Part shown: one piece after another, positions 33,836 to 42,352 of the stretch
How positions within the stretch are numbered: position 1 is the stretch's first letter
How the letters are laid out: the number at the start of each line of letters is the position of its first letter
Assembly: GCA_012719545.1 (NCBI GenBank)
Contig: JAAYAD010000075.1
Location: 1 to 42,442, forward strand
Source: Clostridiaceae bacterium
Lineage (GTDB): Bacteria; Bacillota; Clostridia; DSM-8532
Direction of reading: 5' to 3'
Length of the DNA stretch: 42,442 bases
Program-made: the position numbers and the translations under genes
Notes under the pieces: model-generated
Told to the model about the DNA's origin: nothing
Database searches by the model: none
Seen by the model: the letters and a program-made list of their open reading frames with translations, nothing else

Positions 33836-33864
33836 ACCGAAGCGGCTATATTAGCCGCTTCGGT
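33836..33864 (+). terminator. Strong intercistronic hairpin after the binding-protein gene
   Basis: ACCGAAGCGGCTA and TAGCCGCTTCGGT form a perfect 13-base stem with a three-base loop, followed by TT only. Between a binding-protein gene and its ATPase gene such hairpins usually cause partial termination or protect the upstream mRNA, giving excess binding protein. Confidence 0.7.
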
Positions 33865-33889
33865 TTAACAGTAGACAGGAGGCAATATA

Positions 33890-35374
33890 ATGGAGAATAC
33901 GACCATCTTATCACTCAGGGGGATTACTAAGTATTATCCCGGCGTAGTTGCCCTTAATGATGTTTCATTGGAATTTAGGAGAGGAGAAGTGCATGCACTT
34001 ATAGGTGAGAATGGAGCAGGTAAGTCTACTCTCATCAAAATCATATCCGGGGCAATAAAACCAGATAAAGGCCTGCTTGAGATAAACGGAAAGCAGTATA
34101 ACAGTTTCGATCCCTTTCATGCAAAGCAAAACGGTATTGAAGCTGTATATCAGGAATTCAACCTTGTGGATTCATTATCTGTTGCTGAAAATATATGTTT
34201 TGGAGAAAATAACGGTTTTCTGGTTGATTTTAAAAAAATGTACGAAAAAGCAAGAAAGATTTTTGAGGAAATGCAGGTTGATATTGATGTAAAAGCGAAG
34301 GTCAGAGACCTTTCTACTGCTCAACAACAATTGGTGGAAATTGCGAAATCCATATCCCGAAATGCAAAAATACTGATTATGGATGAACCCAGTGCTCCTT
34401 TATCAGTATCTGAAGTCAGAAAGATGTTTGAAATAGTACGAAATCTCAAAAAAAACGGAGTGACAATAATTTATATTTCTCATAGATTGGATGAACTTTT
34501 TGAAATATCAGACCGAGTGTCTGTATTGAGAGACGGCCAGTACATAAAGACTCTGGAAACATCCCGGACTAACCCTAAAGAGCTTATTTCACTCATGGTA
34601 GGTCGCGAGCTGACAGAAAGTTTTCCCCAAAAAAGAGGTACAATCGGGGCTACTGCACTGGAATTAAAGAATGTATGTGGAAATGGACTTAAAGATATAT
34701 CGTTTACATTACGGAAGGGAGAAATACTTGGAATAGCCGGCCTGGTTGGAGCAGGGCGCACGGAACTGGCCAGGTTGATTTTTGGAGCAGACAAGCTCAT
34801 TTCGGGATCTGTTCTGATTAATGGAAAGCCGGTACGAATTCACCTTCCAGTCGATGCTATTAATCTTGGTATCGGTCTGATACCAGAAGACAGAAAGAGA
34901 CAAGGTTGTTTCCTTGAGAAGGATGTTTCGTGGAATATCTCAATTTCTAACCTTCGCTCTTTGCTGAAATGGAAAACAGTCGTGGATAAAAACAAGGAGA
35001 AATCTCTTGCTGAGGACTTTTATGACCGGCTTAATATAAAAACCCCAACATTAATGCAGAAAGTAAAAAATCTTTCTGGAGGAAACCAGCAGAAGGTTGT
35101 TCTGGCAAAAACGCTGGCGACTAATTCAGACATTATTATCTTCGATGAGCCGACCCGTGGCATAGATGTTGGTTCCAAACAGGAAATCTACCATTTAATA
35201 AGAGACCTTGCAGACCAAGGAAAAGCTATTTTGATGATTAGCTCTGAAATGGCTGAACTCATAGGGTTATCAGACCGGATTCTTGTAATGTATTCCGGCA
35301 GGATTACCGGTGAAATCACTAAAGAAGAGTTTAGTCAGGACAGAATTCTTGAATTGGCATCAGGATTGAATTAA
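33890..35374 (+). CDS. Ribose-type ABC transporter ATPase (RbsA/MglA-like, two NBDs)
   Basis: The 494-residue product carries two nucleotide-binding domains. The first has an intact Walker A (GENGAGKST, 39-47) and Walker B with LIMDEPSAPLS, but an unusual signature LSTAQQQLVEIAKS. The second has a degenerate Walker A (GLVGAGRTEL) and a canonical signature LSGGNQQKVVLAKT with IIFDEPTRGID. This asymmetry is the hallmark of the CUT2 sugar transporter ATPases. It powers import together with the permease at 35391. GGAGG precedes ATG 33890. Confidence 0.92.
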   Translation: MENTTILSLRGITKYYPGVVALNDVSLEFRRGEVHALIGENGAGKSTLIKIISGAIKPDKGLLEINGKQYNSFDPFHAKQNGIEAVYQEFNLVDSLSVAENICFGENNGFLVDFKKMYEKARKIFEEMQVDIDVKAKVRDLSTAQQQLVEIAKSISRNAKILIMDEPSAPLSVSEVRKMFEIVRNLKKNGVTIIYISHRLDELFEISDRVSVLRDGQYIKTLETSRTNPKELISLMVGRELTESFPQKRGTIGATALELKNVCGNGLKDISFTLRKGEILGIAGLVGAGRTELARLIFGADKLISGSVLINGKPVRIHLPVDAINLGIGLIPEDRKRQGCFLEKDVSWNISISNLRSLLKWKTVVDKNKEKSLAEDFYDRLNIKTPTLMQKVKNLSGGNQQKVVLAKTLATNSDIIIFDEPTRGIDVGSKQEIYHLIRDLADQGKAILMISSEMAELIGLSDRILVMYSGRITGEITKEEFSQDRILELASGLN

Positions 35375-35390
35375 GGGGGCACATATAATT

Positions 35391-36368
35391 ATGAAAAATG
35401 GATTAATCAAAACCGTAATCAACAAATATGCAATAATCTTTGTATTATTTGGCCTGGTTCTTCTGTTCAGTCTGTTATCACCATACTTCTTTACTCTCCA
35501 GAATCTGACCAATGTCTTTGTGCAACAGTCGTATGTTATTATTGCCACAATTGGTCTTTCATTTGTAATGATAAGTGGTGGTATGGATCTGTCCATTGGG
35601 TATCAAATGTCTTTAGTCGGTGTGGTAACAGCCATACTGATGAAAAATATTGGTTTGCCGGTTCCGCTTTCCATCCTTTTAGGGTTATTGTTAGGAGTAG
35701 CTTTGGGTTTAACCAATGGGCTTGCAGCAATAACATTAAAAGTGCATCCTCTTATTGTTACTTTGGGCACAATGACTGTTTACCAGGGAATATCCTATAT
35801 CGCTTCGAATCAAAGTGTTATTTTAAATCTTCCACCAAGTTATAAAGCTATCGGACAGGGATATATCGGTGGAATCATACCTATAAGCGTTATCTTAATG
35901 ATTATTGTTTCAATTGTGGCAAGTTTTATATTAAGCAAGACCTCTTTCGGACGATATGTCTACGCACTGGGAAGCAATGAGGAAGCAGCACATTTGGGTG
36001 GCATAAATGTCAACAAAATTAAACTGATAATATTTGCAATTAACGGTTTATTTGCTGCCATTGCATCAATGATTCTCTTTGCAAGAACTGGATCAGCTGC
36101 ATCCAGTACTGGACCGGGCACAGAATTTTCAGCCATGACCTCTGCTGTTCTTGGAGGTATTTCCTTCAAAGGTGGAGAAGGAAAAGTATGGGGGATTATT
36201 GTTGGCGTTTTGATTTTAGGTGTTCTCGGTAATGGTATGCAATTGGTTGGTTTGAATACCTATGCTCAATTTATAGTTAAAGGTTTGGTATTATTAGCTG
36301 CTGTTGGTTTTGACACCTATCAGAAGGCATCTGCACAAAAAGCATCTATTAAGGAAAGTACAAATTAA
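35391..36368 (+). CDS. Ribose-type ABC transporter permease (RbsC-like)
   Basis: The 325-residue product has about ten membrane helices and the CUT2 permease signatures GGMDLSIG, FGRYVYALGSNEEAAHLGGINV and TSAVLGGISFKGGEG. It is the only permease gene in the operon, so the channel is probably a homodimer. It follows the ATPase gene by 16 bases. The operon ends with a hairpin at 36383-36419 before the convergent LysR gene. Confidence 0.92.
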   Translation: MKNGLIKTVINKYAIIFVLFGLVLLFSLLSPYFFTLQNLTNVFVQQSYVIIATIGLSFVMISGGMDLSIGYQMSLVGVVTAILMKNIGLPVPLSILLGLLLGVALGLTNGLAAITLKVHPLIVTLGTMTVYQGISYIASNQSVILNLPPSYKAIGQGYIGGIIPISVILMIIVSIVASFILSKTSFGRYVYALGSNEEAAHLGGINVNKIKLIIFAINGLFAAIASMILFARTGSAASSTGPGTEFSAMTSAVLGGISFKGGEGKVWGIIVGVLILGVLGNGMQLVGLNTYAQFIVKGLVLLAAVGFDTYQKASAQKASIKESTN

Positions 36369-36382
36369 AAGAAATCAGTGTG

Positions 36383-36419
36383 TGACTGGAGTAAATGCAA
36401 TCTGCAGGAGCTCCAGTCA
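36383..36419. terminator. Hairpin between the permease and LysR genes
   Basis: TGACTGGAG and CTCCAGTCA form a perfect 9-base stem with a 19-base loop between convergent genes. No T run is present, so terminator function is only likely by position. Confidence 0.4.
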
Positions 36420-36472
36420 ACCTCTGAATTAGGGGAGAAACTGTATCTGAGCAGATATGCAAATATGATATT

Positions 36473-37357
36473 TTAACCAGAACTGTATATTTCTTTAATA
36501 TAGTTCCAGAATAATTTTGAGTTAGGGGACAGAGAACGGTTTTTATTTTTTACAAGACAGATGTTACTTTCAATTGTTGGCGTGATGGCGACACAGACTA
36601 CTTTATCATTCCTGAAATATTTAGCATGCCGTTCCATTAAAAGTGAAACACCCATGCCATTTGATACAAGATCGATTATGTTCTCAGGTCTGTGACCTGT
36701 ATAACTTATGTTTGGCATGAAGCCGGCGCTGACACATAAATTATAACATTGTTCAAAAAGCATGGTTTTCTTGTCAAGTAACAAGAACTCTTCGTCTCTG
36801 AGCTTCAGCAGATTTATCTCCTTTTCATGGGCAAGCTCATGAGTATGAGGAAGGACGGCTATCATGTGATCTTTGTATAAGGTTATGTAGTCATAACCAG
36901 AGGCTGTCTCTTCATATATTCTGACAAAAGCAAGTTCGCATTCCCCTGTCTCAAGCAAATGAGGAATATTGTGTGATTCCAGTTCAACAACTGAAAGCGG
37001 AATATCCGGATAATCTTTCTGAAATCTTGAGATTAAGCCTGTAATATCATATTGAGCCATGACTGGAATAGACGCGATTTTGATTCTTTTTTGCTTACTT
37101 TTATATTGCCTAATTATATTTATAATTTCTGAGTTAATATCATTAAGCTGTGCTACATAGGGAAGTATTAATTTGCCAACTTCACTGAGTTTTACGCTAC
37201 GGGTGGAACGGTCAAACAATTGAATGCCGAGCTCCGTTTCAAGTGATTTAATGTGTTTTGAAAGGGAGGACTGAGATATACAGAGTTCTTCTGCTGCCAG
37301 AGTAAAGCTTCCTTTCTCGGCTATAGCCAGAAATTCACATAAGAAGTTAATGTCCAT
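36473..37357 (-). CDS. LysR-family transcriptional regulator
   Basis: The 294-residue product has the N-terminal LysR helix-turn-helix (FLAIAEKGSFTLAAEELCISQSS, residues about 9-31, with LETELGIQLFDRSTR) and a C-terminal co-inducer-binding domain. LysR proteins usually control the gene divergent from them, here the UbiD operon starting at 37519, and often respond to the pathway substrate, commonly an aromatic acid in decarboxylase loci. GGTGGTG precedes ATG 37357. The palindrome at 37446-37463 in the divergent gap is a good candidate binding site. Confidence 0.92.
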   Translation of the reverse strand: MDINFLCEFLAIAEKGSFTLAAEELCISQSSLSKHIKSLETELGIQLFDRSTRSVKLSEVGKLILPYVAQLNDINSEIINIIRQYKSKQKRIKIASIPVMAQYDITGLISRFQKDYPDIPLSVVELESHNIPHLLETGECELAFVRIYEETASGYDYITLYKDHMIAVLPHTHELAHEKEINLLKLRDEEFLLLDKKTMLFEQCYNLCVSAGFMPNISYTGHRPENIIDLVSNGMGVSLLMERHAKYFRNDKVVCVAITPTIESNICLVKNKNRSLSPNSKLFWNYIKEIYSSG

Positions 37358-37445
37358 TTCAACACCACCCAGAGTCTTTAAGTATTTATTTCATTTTGGA
37401 ATAATTATATCAAATAAAGAATTGCAAGTAAATGAAGCTGCAAGA

Positions 37446-37463
37446 TACCATTATTTTATGGTA
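37446..37463. promoter_or_regulatory. Palindrome, candidate LysR operator
   Basis: TACCAT and ATGGTA flank TATTTT, a perfect 6-base inverted repeat containing the T-N11-A pattern of LysR sites. It lies 55 bases upstream of the UbiD start codon and 88 bases upstream of the LysR start codon. Confidence 0.5.
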
Positions 37464-37518
37464 ATTCAACCTTTACGTTTATAAAATAATAAATCTTAAA
37501 TTAAAAAAGAGGGGCAAC

Positions 37519-39006
37519 ATGGTAACAAATATACAAAAAATCATTGATTTACGATCAGCGCTTGATTATTTGAAATCTTTTCCGGGGGAATTGGTTGAGA
37601 CTGATGTTCCGGTAGCGCCTCATGGAGAGCTGGCCGGTGTATACCGCTATATAGGTGCGGGAGGAACAGTAATGCGCCCAACTCGTCTGGGACCTGCAAT
37701 GCTTTTTAAATCAATTAAGGGTTATCCTGGAGCACAAATTGCTATAGGGGTTATGGGAAGCAGGGAACGAGTAGGGAAATTACTTGGAGTGGAACCAAGA
37801 AAGCTTGGTTTTGTTCTCAGGGACTGCATAAATTATCCTATAAAGCCCGTAGTTATCAGAAATGACAAAGCCCCATGTCAGGAAGTAGTCCATTTAGCTT
37901 CAGAAACTGATTTTGATTTACGTAAGCTCATTCCGGCGCCTACCAACACATTGGTTGACGCAGGACCGTACATTACACTGGGCATGTGCTATGCCAGCCA
38001 CCCGATTACCCGTGTTTCTGATGTGACAATCCACAGACTCTGTGTTCATGGAAAAGATGAGCTATCTATTTTCTTCACACCGGGAGCACGACATATCGGT
38101 GAAATGGCAAGGGTGGCAAGTGAATTGGGAGTTCCCCTGCCCATTTCAATAAGTATCGGGGTTGATCCTGCCATAGCAATTGCATCATGTTTTGAACCTC
38201 CGACAACTCCATTGGGGTTTGATGAACTATCCATTGCTGGGGCGCTTCGTAAAAAACCGGTAGAGCTTGTCCAGTGTGTCAGTATTGAAGAAAAAGCGAT
38301 AGCTCATTCTGAATACGTTATTGAAGGAGAGATTCTGCCTGGAGTAACAGTCCGGGAGGACAAAAATACAGGAACAGGATATTCCATGCCTGAATTTCCT
38401 GGCTATAACGGTGTTGCGAGTGATTCATGTTCCGTTATACGCGTAAAAGCTGTGACTCATAGACAGAACCCTATTTTCCAGGCTTGTATAGGACCTGGTG
38501 AAGAGCATGTAAATATGGTGGGGATTCCTACAGAAGCAAGTATCATCGATATGATAGAAAAGGCAATGCCTGGTCGAGTTCAGAATGTATATGCACCCTC
38601 AGCCGGAGGGGGAAAGTATATGGCAGTTATCCAATTTAAAAAACTGGATGAAAGTGATGAGGGAAGACAGCGTCAGGCGGCATTACTGGCATTTTCGGCT
38701 TTTTCAGAGCTCAAGCATATTTTTATAGTTGACGAAGATATTGATCCTTTTGATATGAATGATGTGATGTGGGCTATGAATACGAGATTCCAGGGAAATC
38801 TGGATACCATATTTATACCGGGTGTGCGATGTCACCCTCTGGATCCGTCTGAATCTCCGGAATATAGCGCCTTGATTCCTCAAAAAGGTGTTAGCTGCAA
38901 GACCATCTTTGACTGTACAGTACCTTACAGATTGAAGAAAAACTTTGTTAGAGCGCAGTTTATGGAAGTTGATCCCCAAAAATATATTCCGGATTATGGT
39001 TGGTGA
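37519..39006 (+). CDS. UbiD-family prenylated-FMN-dependent decarboxylase
   Basis: The 495-residue product is a full-length UbiD-fold enzyme. It has the metal/cofactor region RVSDVTIHRL (Asp168 and Arg173), RHIGEMARVASELG (His192) and FDELSIAGALRKKPVEL (Glu236), and the acidic stretch AHSEYVIEGE (Glu265, Glu269). The family reversibly decarboxylates aromatic or alpha,beta-unsaturated acids using prenylated FMN. In characterised members the residue at the Asp168 position is usually Asn, so this is a variant. AGAGGGG precedes ATG 37519. Adjacent UbiX-like and LpdD-like genes make this a three-gene unit like the gallate/protocatechuate-type decarboxylases, but the substrate is not shown. Confidence 0.9.
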   Translation: MVTNIQKIIDLRSALDYLKSFPGELVETDVPVAPHGELAGVYRYIGAGGTVMRPTRLGPAMLFKSIKGYPGAQIAIGVMGSRERVGKLLGVEPRKLGFVLRDCINYPIKPVVIRNDKAPCQEVVHLASETDFDLRKLIPAPTNTLVDAGPYITLGMCYASHPITRVSDVTIHRLCVHGKDELSIFFTPGARHIGEMARVASELGVPLPISISIGVDPAIAIASCFEPPTTPLGFDELSIAGALRKKPVELVQCVSIEEKAIAHSEYVIEGEILPGVTVREDKNTGTGYSMPEFPGYNGVASDSCSVIRVKAVTHRQNPIFQACIGPGEEHVNMVGIPTEASIIDMIEKAMPGRVQNVYAPSAGGGKYMAVIQFKKLDESDEGRQRQAALLAFSAFSELKHIFIVDEDIDPFDMNDVMWAMNTRFQGNLDTIFIPGVRCHPLDPSESPEYSALIPQKGVSCKTIFDCTVPYRLKKNFVRAQFMEVDPQKYIPDYGW

Positions 39007-39011
39007 TCTTT

Positions 39012-39584
39012 ATGGAAGAAAGAAAGCGTATAGTAGTAGGTATAAGCGGAGCCAGTGGCATACCGCTTGCCATAGAATTACTGCAAGTTTTACATAGTAC
39101 TCCGTTTGTGGAAATACATCTGGTTATTTCAGATGGTGGCAAAAAAACTCTTGAATGTGAATCCAAAATGTCACTGAGCGAACTTGAAGCTTTGGCGGAT
39201 ATTGTCTATGACATAAATAATATAGGTGCGGCTATTGCCAGTGGGTCATTTAAAACTGAAGGGATGATTATTATACCATGTTCCATGAAAACCCTGGCTG
39301 CCATAAATTGCGGATACAGTGACAACCTCATTCAAAGAGCTGCTGATGTAACAATCAAGGAACACAGAAAGTTGATTCTTGTACCAAGGGAATGCCCCTT
39401 AAGTCCAATTCATTTAAGAAATATGTATGAGTTGTCTCAGATAGGAGTTTATATTCTTCCCCCTGTAATAAGTTTTTATAATAACCCTGAAACCATTGAC
39501 GACGTTACTCATCACATAGTAGGGAAAATACTCGATTCTTTTGGGATAGAACACAAAAATTTTATCAGGTGGAGGGGTATATGA
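39012..39584 (+). CDS. UbiX-family flavin prenyltransferase
   Basis: The 190-residue product is a flavoprotein of the UbiX/Pad1 family, with the N-terminal GISGASGIPLA, IIPCSMKTLAAI and PRECPLSPIHLRNM motifs. It joins dimethylallyl phosphate to FMN to make the cofactor required by the UbiD enzyme encoded just upstream. ATG 39012 follows GGTGAT; the gap from the UbiD stop is five bases. The stop overlaps the next start as ATGA. The usual PRETPLS is PRECPLS here, a conservative change. Confidence 0.92.
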   Translation: MEERKRIVVGISGASGIPLAIELLQVLHSTPFVEIHLVISDGGKKTLECESKMSLSELEALADIVYDINNIGAAIASGSFKTEGMIIIPCSMKTLAAINCGYSDNLIQRAADVTIKEHRKLILVPRECPLSPIHLRNMYELSQIGVYILPPVISFYNNPETIDDVTHHIVGKILDSFGIEHKNFIRWRGI

Positions 39585-39973
39585 AGTCCTGTTGCATTGT
39601 GGAAAATGTAAACGGCTATGAAATTAATGCTAAAGCTGTTTTATCAGGTACTGATTTGATTGTTATAGTAAATGGCGGAACAAAACCCCATATTGGCAGT
39701 ATCAGTGTTGCGGTTGCAAGGGAAAGTCTGCTGAAAAATGGAAGCATGAGTGCAACAGTGTCCACTTTTAATATGTTGGGGCATAAAGATGATGAAATCG
39801 GAAATATGTTTGCCAGGGAGATTGCCATGGTCACGGGCAGTACATGTGTAGTTACATGTGGCATCCATATAGATTGTATTAATAAGGATGAAATTGACTC
39901 TGTTGTAGCTGCATCCCAAAAACTATTAGGCCGCATGAAAGAAGTGCTCCAAAAAATGGATATGGATACCTGA
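39581..39973 (+). CDS. LpdD-like protein, putative UbiD partner or flavin chaperone
   Basis: The 130-residue product has DLIVIVNGGTKPHIGSISVA, a GHKDDEIGNMFAREIA stretch and VTCGIHIDCINKDEI. These match the small family that includes LpdD, the third gene of Lactobacillus gallate decarboxylase loci, described as a prenylated-flavin chaperone-like domain. Its exact role is unsettled; it may help insert or handle prenylated FMN or stabilise the decarboxylase. ATG 39581 overlaps the UbiX stop (ATGA) and is preceded by GGAGGGG; an upstream GTG at 39569 is rejected for that reason. It is cytoplasmic. The assignment comes from motif memory and context, so it is less certain than its neighbours. Confidence 0.65.
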   Translation: MKSCCIVENVNGYEINAKAVLSGTDLIVIVNGGTKPHIGSISVAVARESLLKNGSMSATVSTFNMLGHKDDEIGNMFAREIAMVTGSTCVVTCGIHIDCINKDEIDSVVAASQKLLGRMKEVLQKMDMDT

Positions 39974-40014
39974 CCAAAACATAGAATCACTAAATGGATT
40001 GGGGATGCATAATT

Positions 40015-42165
40015 ATGAAACTGTTTCGAAGGGCAAAAAGCGATAAGATAAAGGCCAAATTCCCCGTAAGTAGACAATTCTATTTATTTAATGGTAGCAG
40101 GCTTTTTACTATCGGTACCAAGCTGAATACTGCATTTATTTGCACAATAATTCCCATTATGTTGCTTGGTTACATCTCATATTATAATGCGGCTTCATAT
40201 ATTGCTGCAGCAACTGCCGAAGCATCATTGGGAACAATGAAACAAACCAATAAATCTTTACTGTCCACACTAAAAAGCATCGAAGATATATCATCTCAAT
40301 TTATCAATGATAATGACTACCGGGCATACTGTCTTTCAGTCGGACATGAAAATGATGAATCAATACTATCTGCTGCGAACACGCTTAAAGCCAAATTCTC
40401 AAACATTGTTTTCAGAAATAAATATATTGATGGAATCCATTTGGTGCTGGACAACAATCACAGTATTTCTACAGGGCAATATAATATCGGAGATGGAGAA
40501 TTTGAAAAAATCAGGAACAGTAAAATTTATACAGAAGCCGAGGGGAATAACGGACTTGCTTTCTGGGTAGGAAATCACAAAGTAATTGACCAGTTCAGCA
40601 AAGATTCTGCCGATTATGCTTTATCTTTGATAAAAGCTGCTAAAAATCCTTTTGATAACACCTTTATTGGATTAATTGTAATTGATGTAAATTACAGTTT
40701 GATTAAAGACGTTATTGAAGGTGTTGACCTTGGAAATGGAAGTCAGATGTCTATTTTAACACCGGACAATAAAGAAATCGCTTTTGCGCTAAATGGGGAA
40801 AACGTTGAATATTTGGATTCAAGTAATATAACCAATTCTATAATTGATAATACATTTTATCAAAAAATTGCTGAAAGTCAGGTAGATGAGGGTTCATTCA
40901 ACGATAATTTCAATGGTAAGGATTACATGGTACTGCACTCGAAAGTTGGATATACGGGTCTTACTTTAGTAGGCCTTATTCCTAACAGCAATTTTGCTTC
41001 AAAAGCTGAAGGCATAAAAAATATAACTGTTATATTTACTATAGGTGCTGCAGCTTTTGCTTTATTTGTTGGATTTTTCATGTCAAGAGGTATGAGCAGG
41101 GTTATAAAGAATTTTGTGGTCGTCTCAGGCAAAGCTGCCGAAGGAGACTTCGCTGTCAGTCTTAATGTGAAAAGAAAAGACGAATTTGGAGTATTGGCTG
41201 CGACCTTCAATATGATGATCTCCAATATGAGGGAGCTTATCCAGGGAGCAAAACAAACCGCTGAAACCGTAATTCAATCCGCGAGGACTGTTGCTTTCAA
41301 CTCCAAAGAAGTTGCCGTTGTTTCACAGGAAGTTGCAAGGGCGGTTGAGGAGATATCCAAGGGCGCTCAGGCTCAGGCCTCAGACTCGGAGCAGAGTTCA
41401 GCCAAAATGGGTGGTCTTGCTGATAAAATCCAGCTGGTGTCCGATTCTGTGGAGGCCATTAAATCATATTCAAGTGATACAATGAACCATACGCAGGAAG
41501 GACTTTCCTCAGTGGTTGATCTTGAGAACAAGGCAAAAGAGACCACAGAGATTACCCGTGCGATAATAGAGGATATTCAACTTCTTGATCAGAACTCCAA
41601 AGACATCGGAAAGATAGTTGAAGTTATTGACGGAATTTCAGACCAGACCAATCTCCTCGCTCTTAACGCTGCCATAGAGGCTGCAAGGGCAGGAGAATCG
41701 GGAAGAGGTTTCGCGGTTGTTGCCGAGGAGATCAGAAAACTTGCCGAGCAGGCTGCTACAGCTACCAAGGAAATCTCCAAGATAATTGAAAACAACCAGC
41801 AGCAGACTACGGTTACAACTAAACGCGCAAAGGCCACCGATGAAATATTGAAGTCCCAGAACCTTGCTGTTTCCAATACAATGACAGTGTTCAACACTAT
41901 CGCAAGCTCCATGAAGTCCCTTGTTGAGCATGTTGAGAACGTAATTTCAGGTGTGAACGAGATTAACAGCTACAAAGAAGACACGCTAATGTCCATCCAG
42001 AACATATCATCAGTTTCTGAGGAGATAGCGGCTTCCACCGAAGAGGTGACGGCGTCCACCCAAGAACAGCTGTCCAGTATAGAAGAACTGTCTTCATACG
42101 CTCAGCAGCTTGATGAAGCCGCTGCCAAACTGCAGGAAGCTATAAAGAAATTCAAAATAGAATAA
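40015..42165 (+). CDS. Methyl-accepting chemotaxis protein
   Basis: The 716-residue product has a short basic N terminus, a first membrane helix (about 38-56), an extracytoplasmic sensor of about 275 residues probably of the dCache type, and a second helix (about 336-357). A HAMP domain and a long coiled-coil signalling domain follow, whose tip contains the conserved [16 protein letters not shown] and [17 protein letters not shown]. It binds a ligand outside and signals to CheA/CheW, neither of which is encoded here. ATG 40015 is chosen although its GGGG site is about ten bases away; ATG 39994 has no site. Position directly after the decarboxylase genes suggests sensing of the compound they process. 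Confidence 0.92.
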   Translation: MKLFRRAKSDKIKAKFPVSRQFYLFNGSRLFTIGTKLNTAFICTIIPIMLLGYISYYNAASYIAAATAEASLGTMKQTNKSLLSTLKSIEDISSQFINDNDYRAYCLSVGHENDESILSAANTLKAKFSNIVFRNKYIDGIHLVLDNNHSISTGQYNIGDGEFEKIRNSKIYTEAEGNNGLAFWVGNHKVIDQFSKDSADYALSLIKAAKNPFDNTFIGLIVIDVNYSLIKDVIEGVDLGNGSQMSILTPDNKEIAFALNGENVEYLDSSNITNSIIDNTFYQKIAESQVDEGSFNDNFNGKDYMVLHSKVGYTGLTLVGLIPNSNFASKAEGIKNITVIFTIGAAAFALFVGFFMSRGMSRVIKNFVVVSGKAAEGDFAVSLNVKRKDEFGVLAATFNMMISNMRELIQGAKQTAETVIQSARTVAFNSKEVAVVSQEVARAVEEISKGAQAQASDSEQSSAKMGGLADKIQLVSDSVEAIKSYSSDTMNHTQEGLSSVVDLENKAKETTEITRAIIEDIQLLDQNSKDIGKIVEVIDGISDQTNLLALNAAIEAARAGESGRGFAVVAEEIRKLAEQAATATKEISKIIENNQQQTTVTTKRAKATDEILKSQNLAVSNTMTVFNTIASSMKSLVEHVENVISGVNEINSYKEDTLMSIQNISSVSEEIAASTEEVTASTQEQLSSIEELSSYAQQLDEAAAKLQEAIKKFKIE

Positions 42166-42283
42166 TTATTAAACAAGCATACCTTTCCGTACGGCTGTAC
42201 AGAGTTTTGGGATTGGTTTAAGTACAATCCAACCAATATTTTGAAAATGGTATGTAAGCTAACTGCAAAACATGATTTATATA

Positions 42284-42304
42284 AAGAGCCCTATAAGGGC
42301 TCTT
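42284..42304 (+). terminator. First hairpin after the chemoreceptor gene
   Basis: AGAGCCCT and AGGGCTCT form an 8-base stem around ATA, extended by flanking A-T pairs. The same stem (shorter) follows trkH at 30635-30649. Confidence 0.6.
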
Positions 42305-42351
42305 CAGATTGTAGACAAAAACGGTTGTGGTTTTAGGCCATAACCGTTTTT
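42296..42351. repeat. Right copy of the flanking 56-base hairpin repeat
   Basis: These 56 bases are the exact reverse complement of 30585-30640. The outer arm present in the left copy is lost here: after CCGTTTTT the sequence continues TCTAAATAC rather than GTCTACAATC, so this copy is shortened at one end. Confidence 0.9.
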
Positions 42352-42352
42352 T
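42317..42352 (+). terminator. Terminator formed by the repeat copy
   Basis: AAAAACGGTTGTGG and CCATAACCGTTTTT pair (one G-T) around TTTTAGG, followed by a run of six T residues counting the stem foot. This is a good intrinsic terminator for the chemoreceptor gene. Confidence 0.7.
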
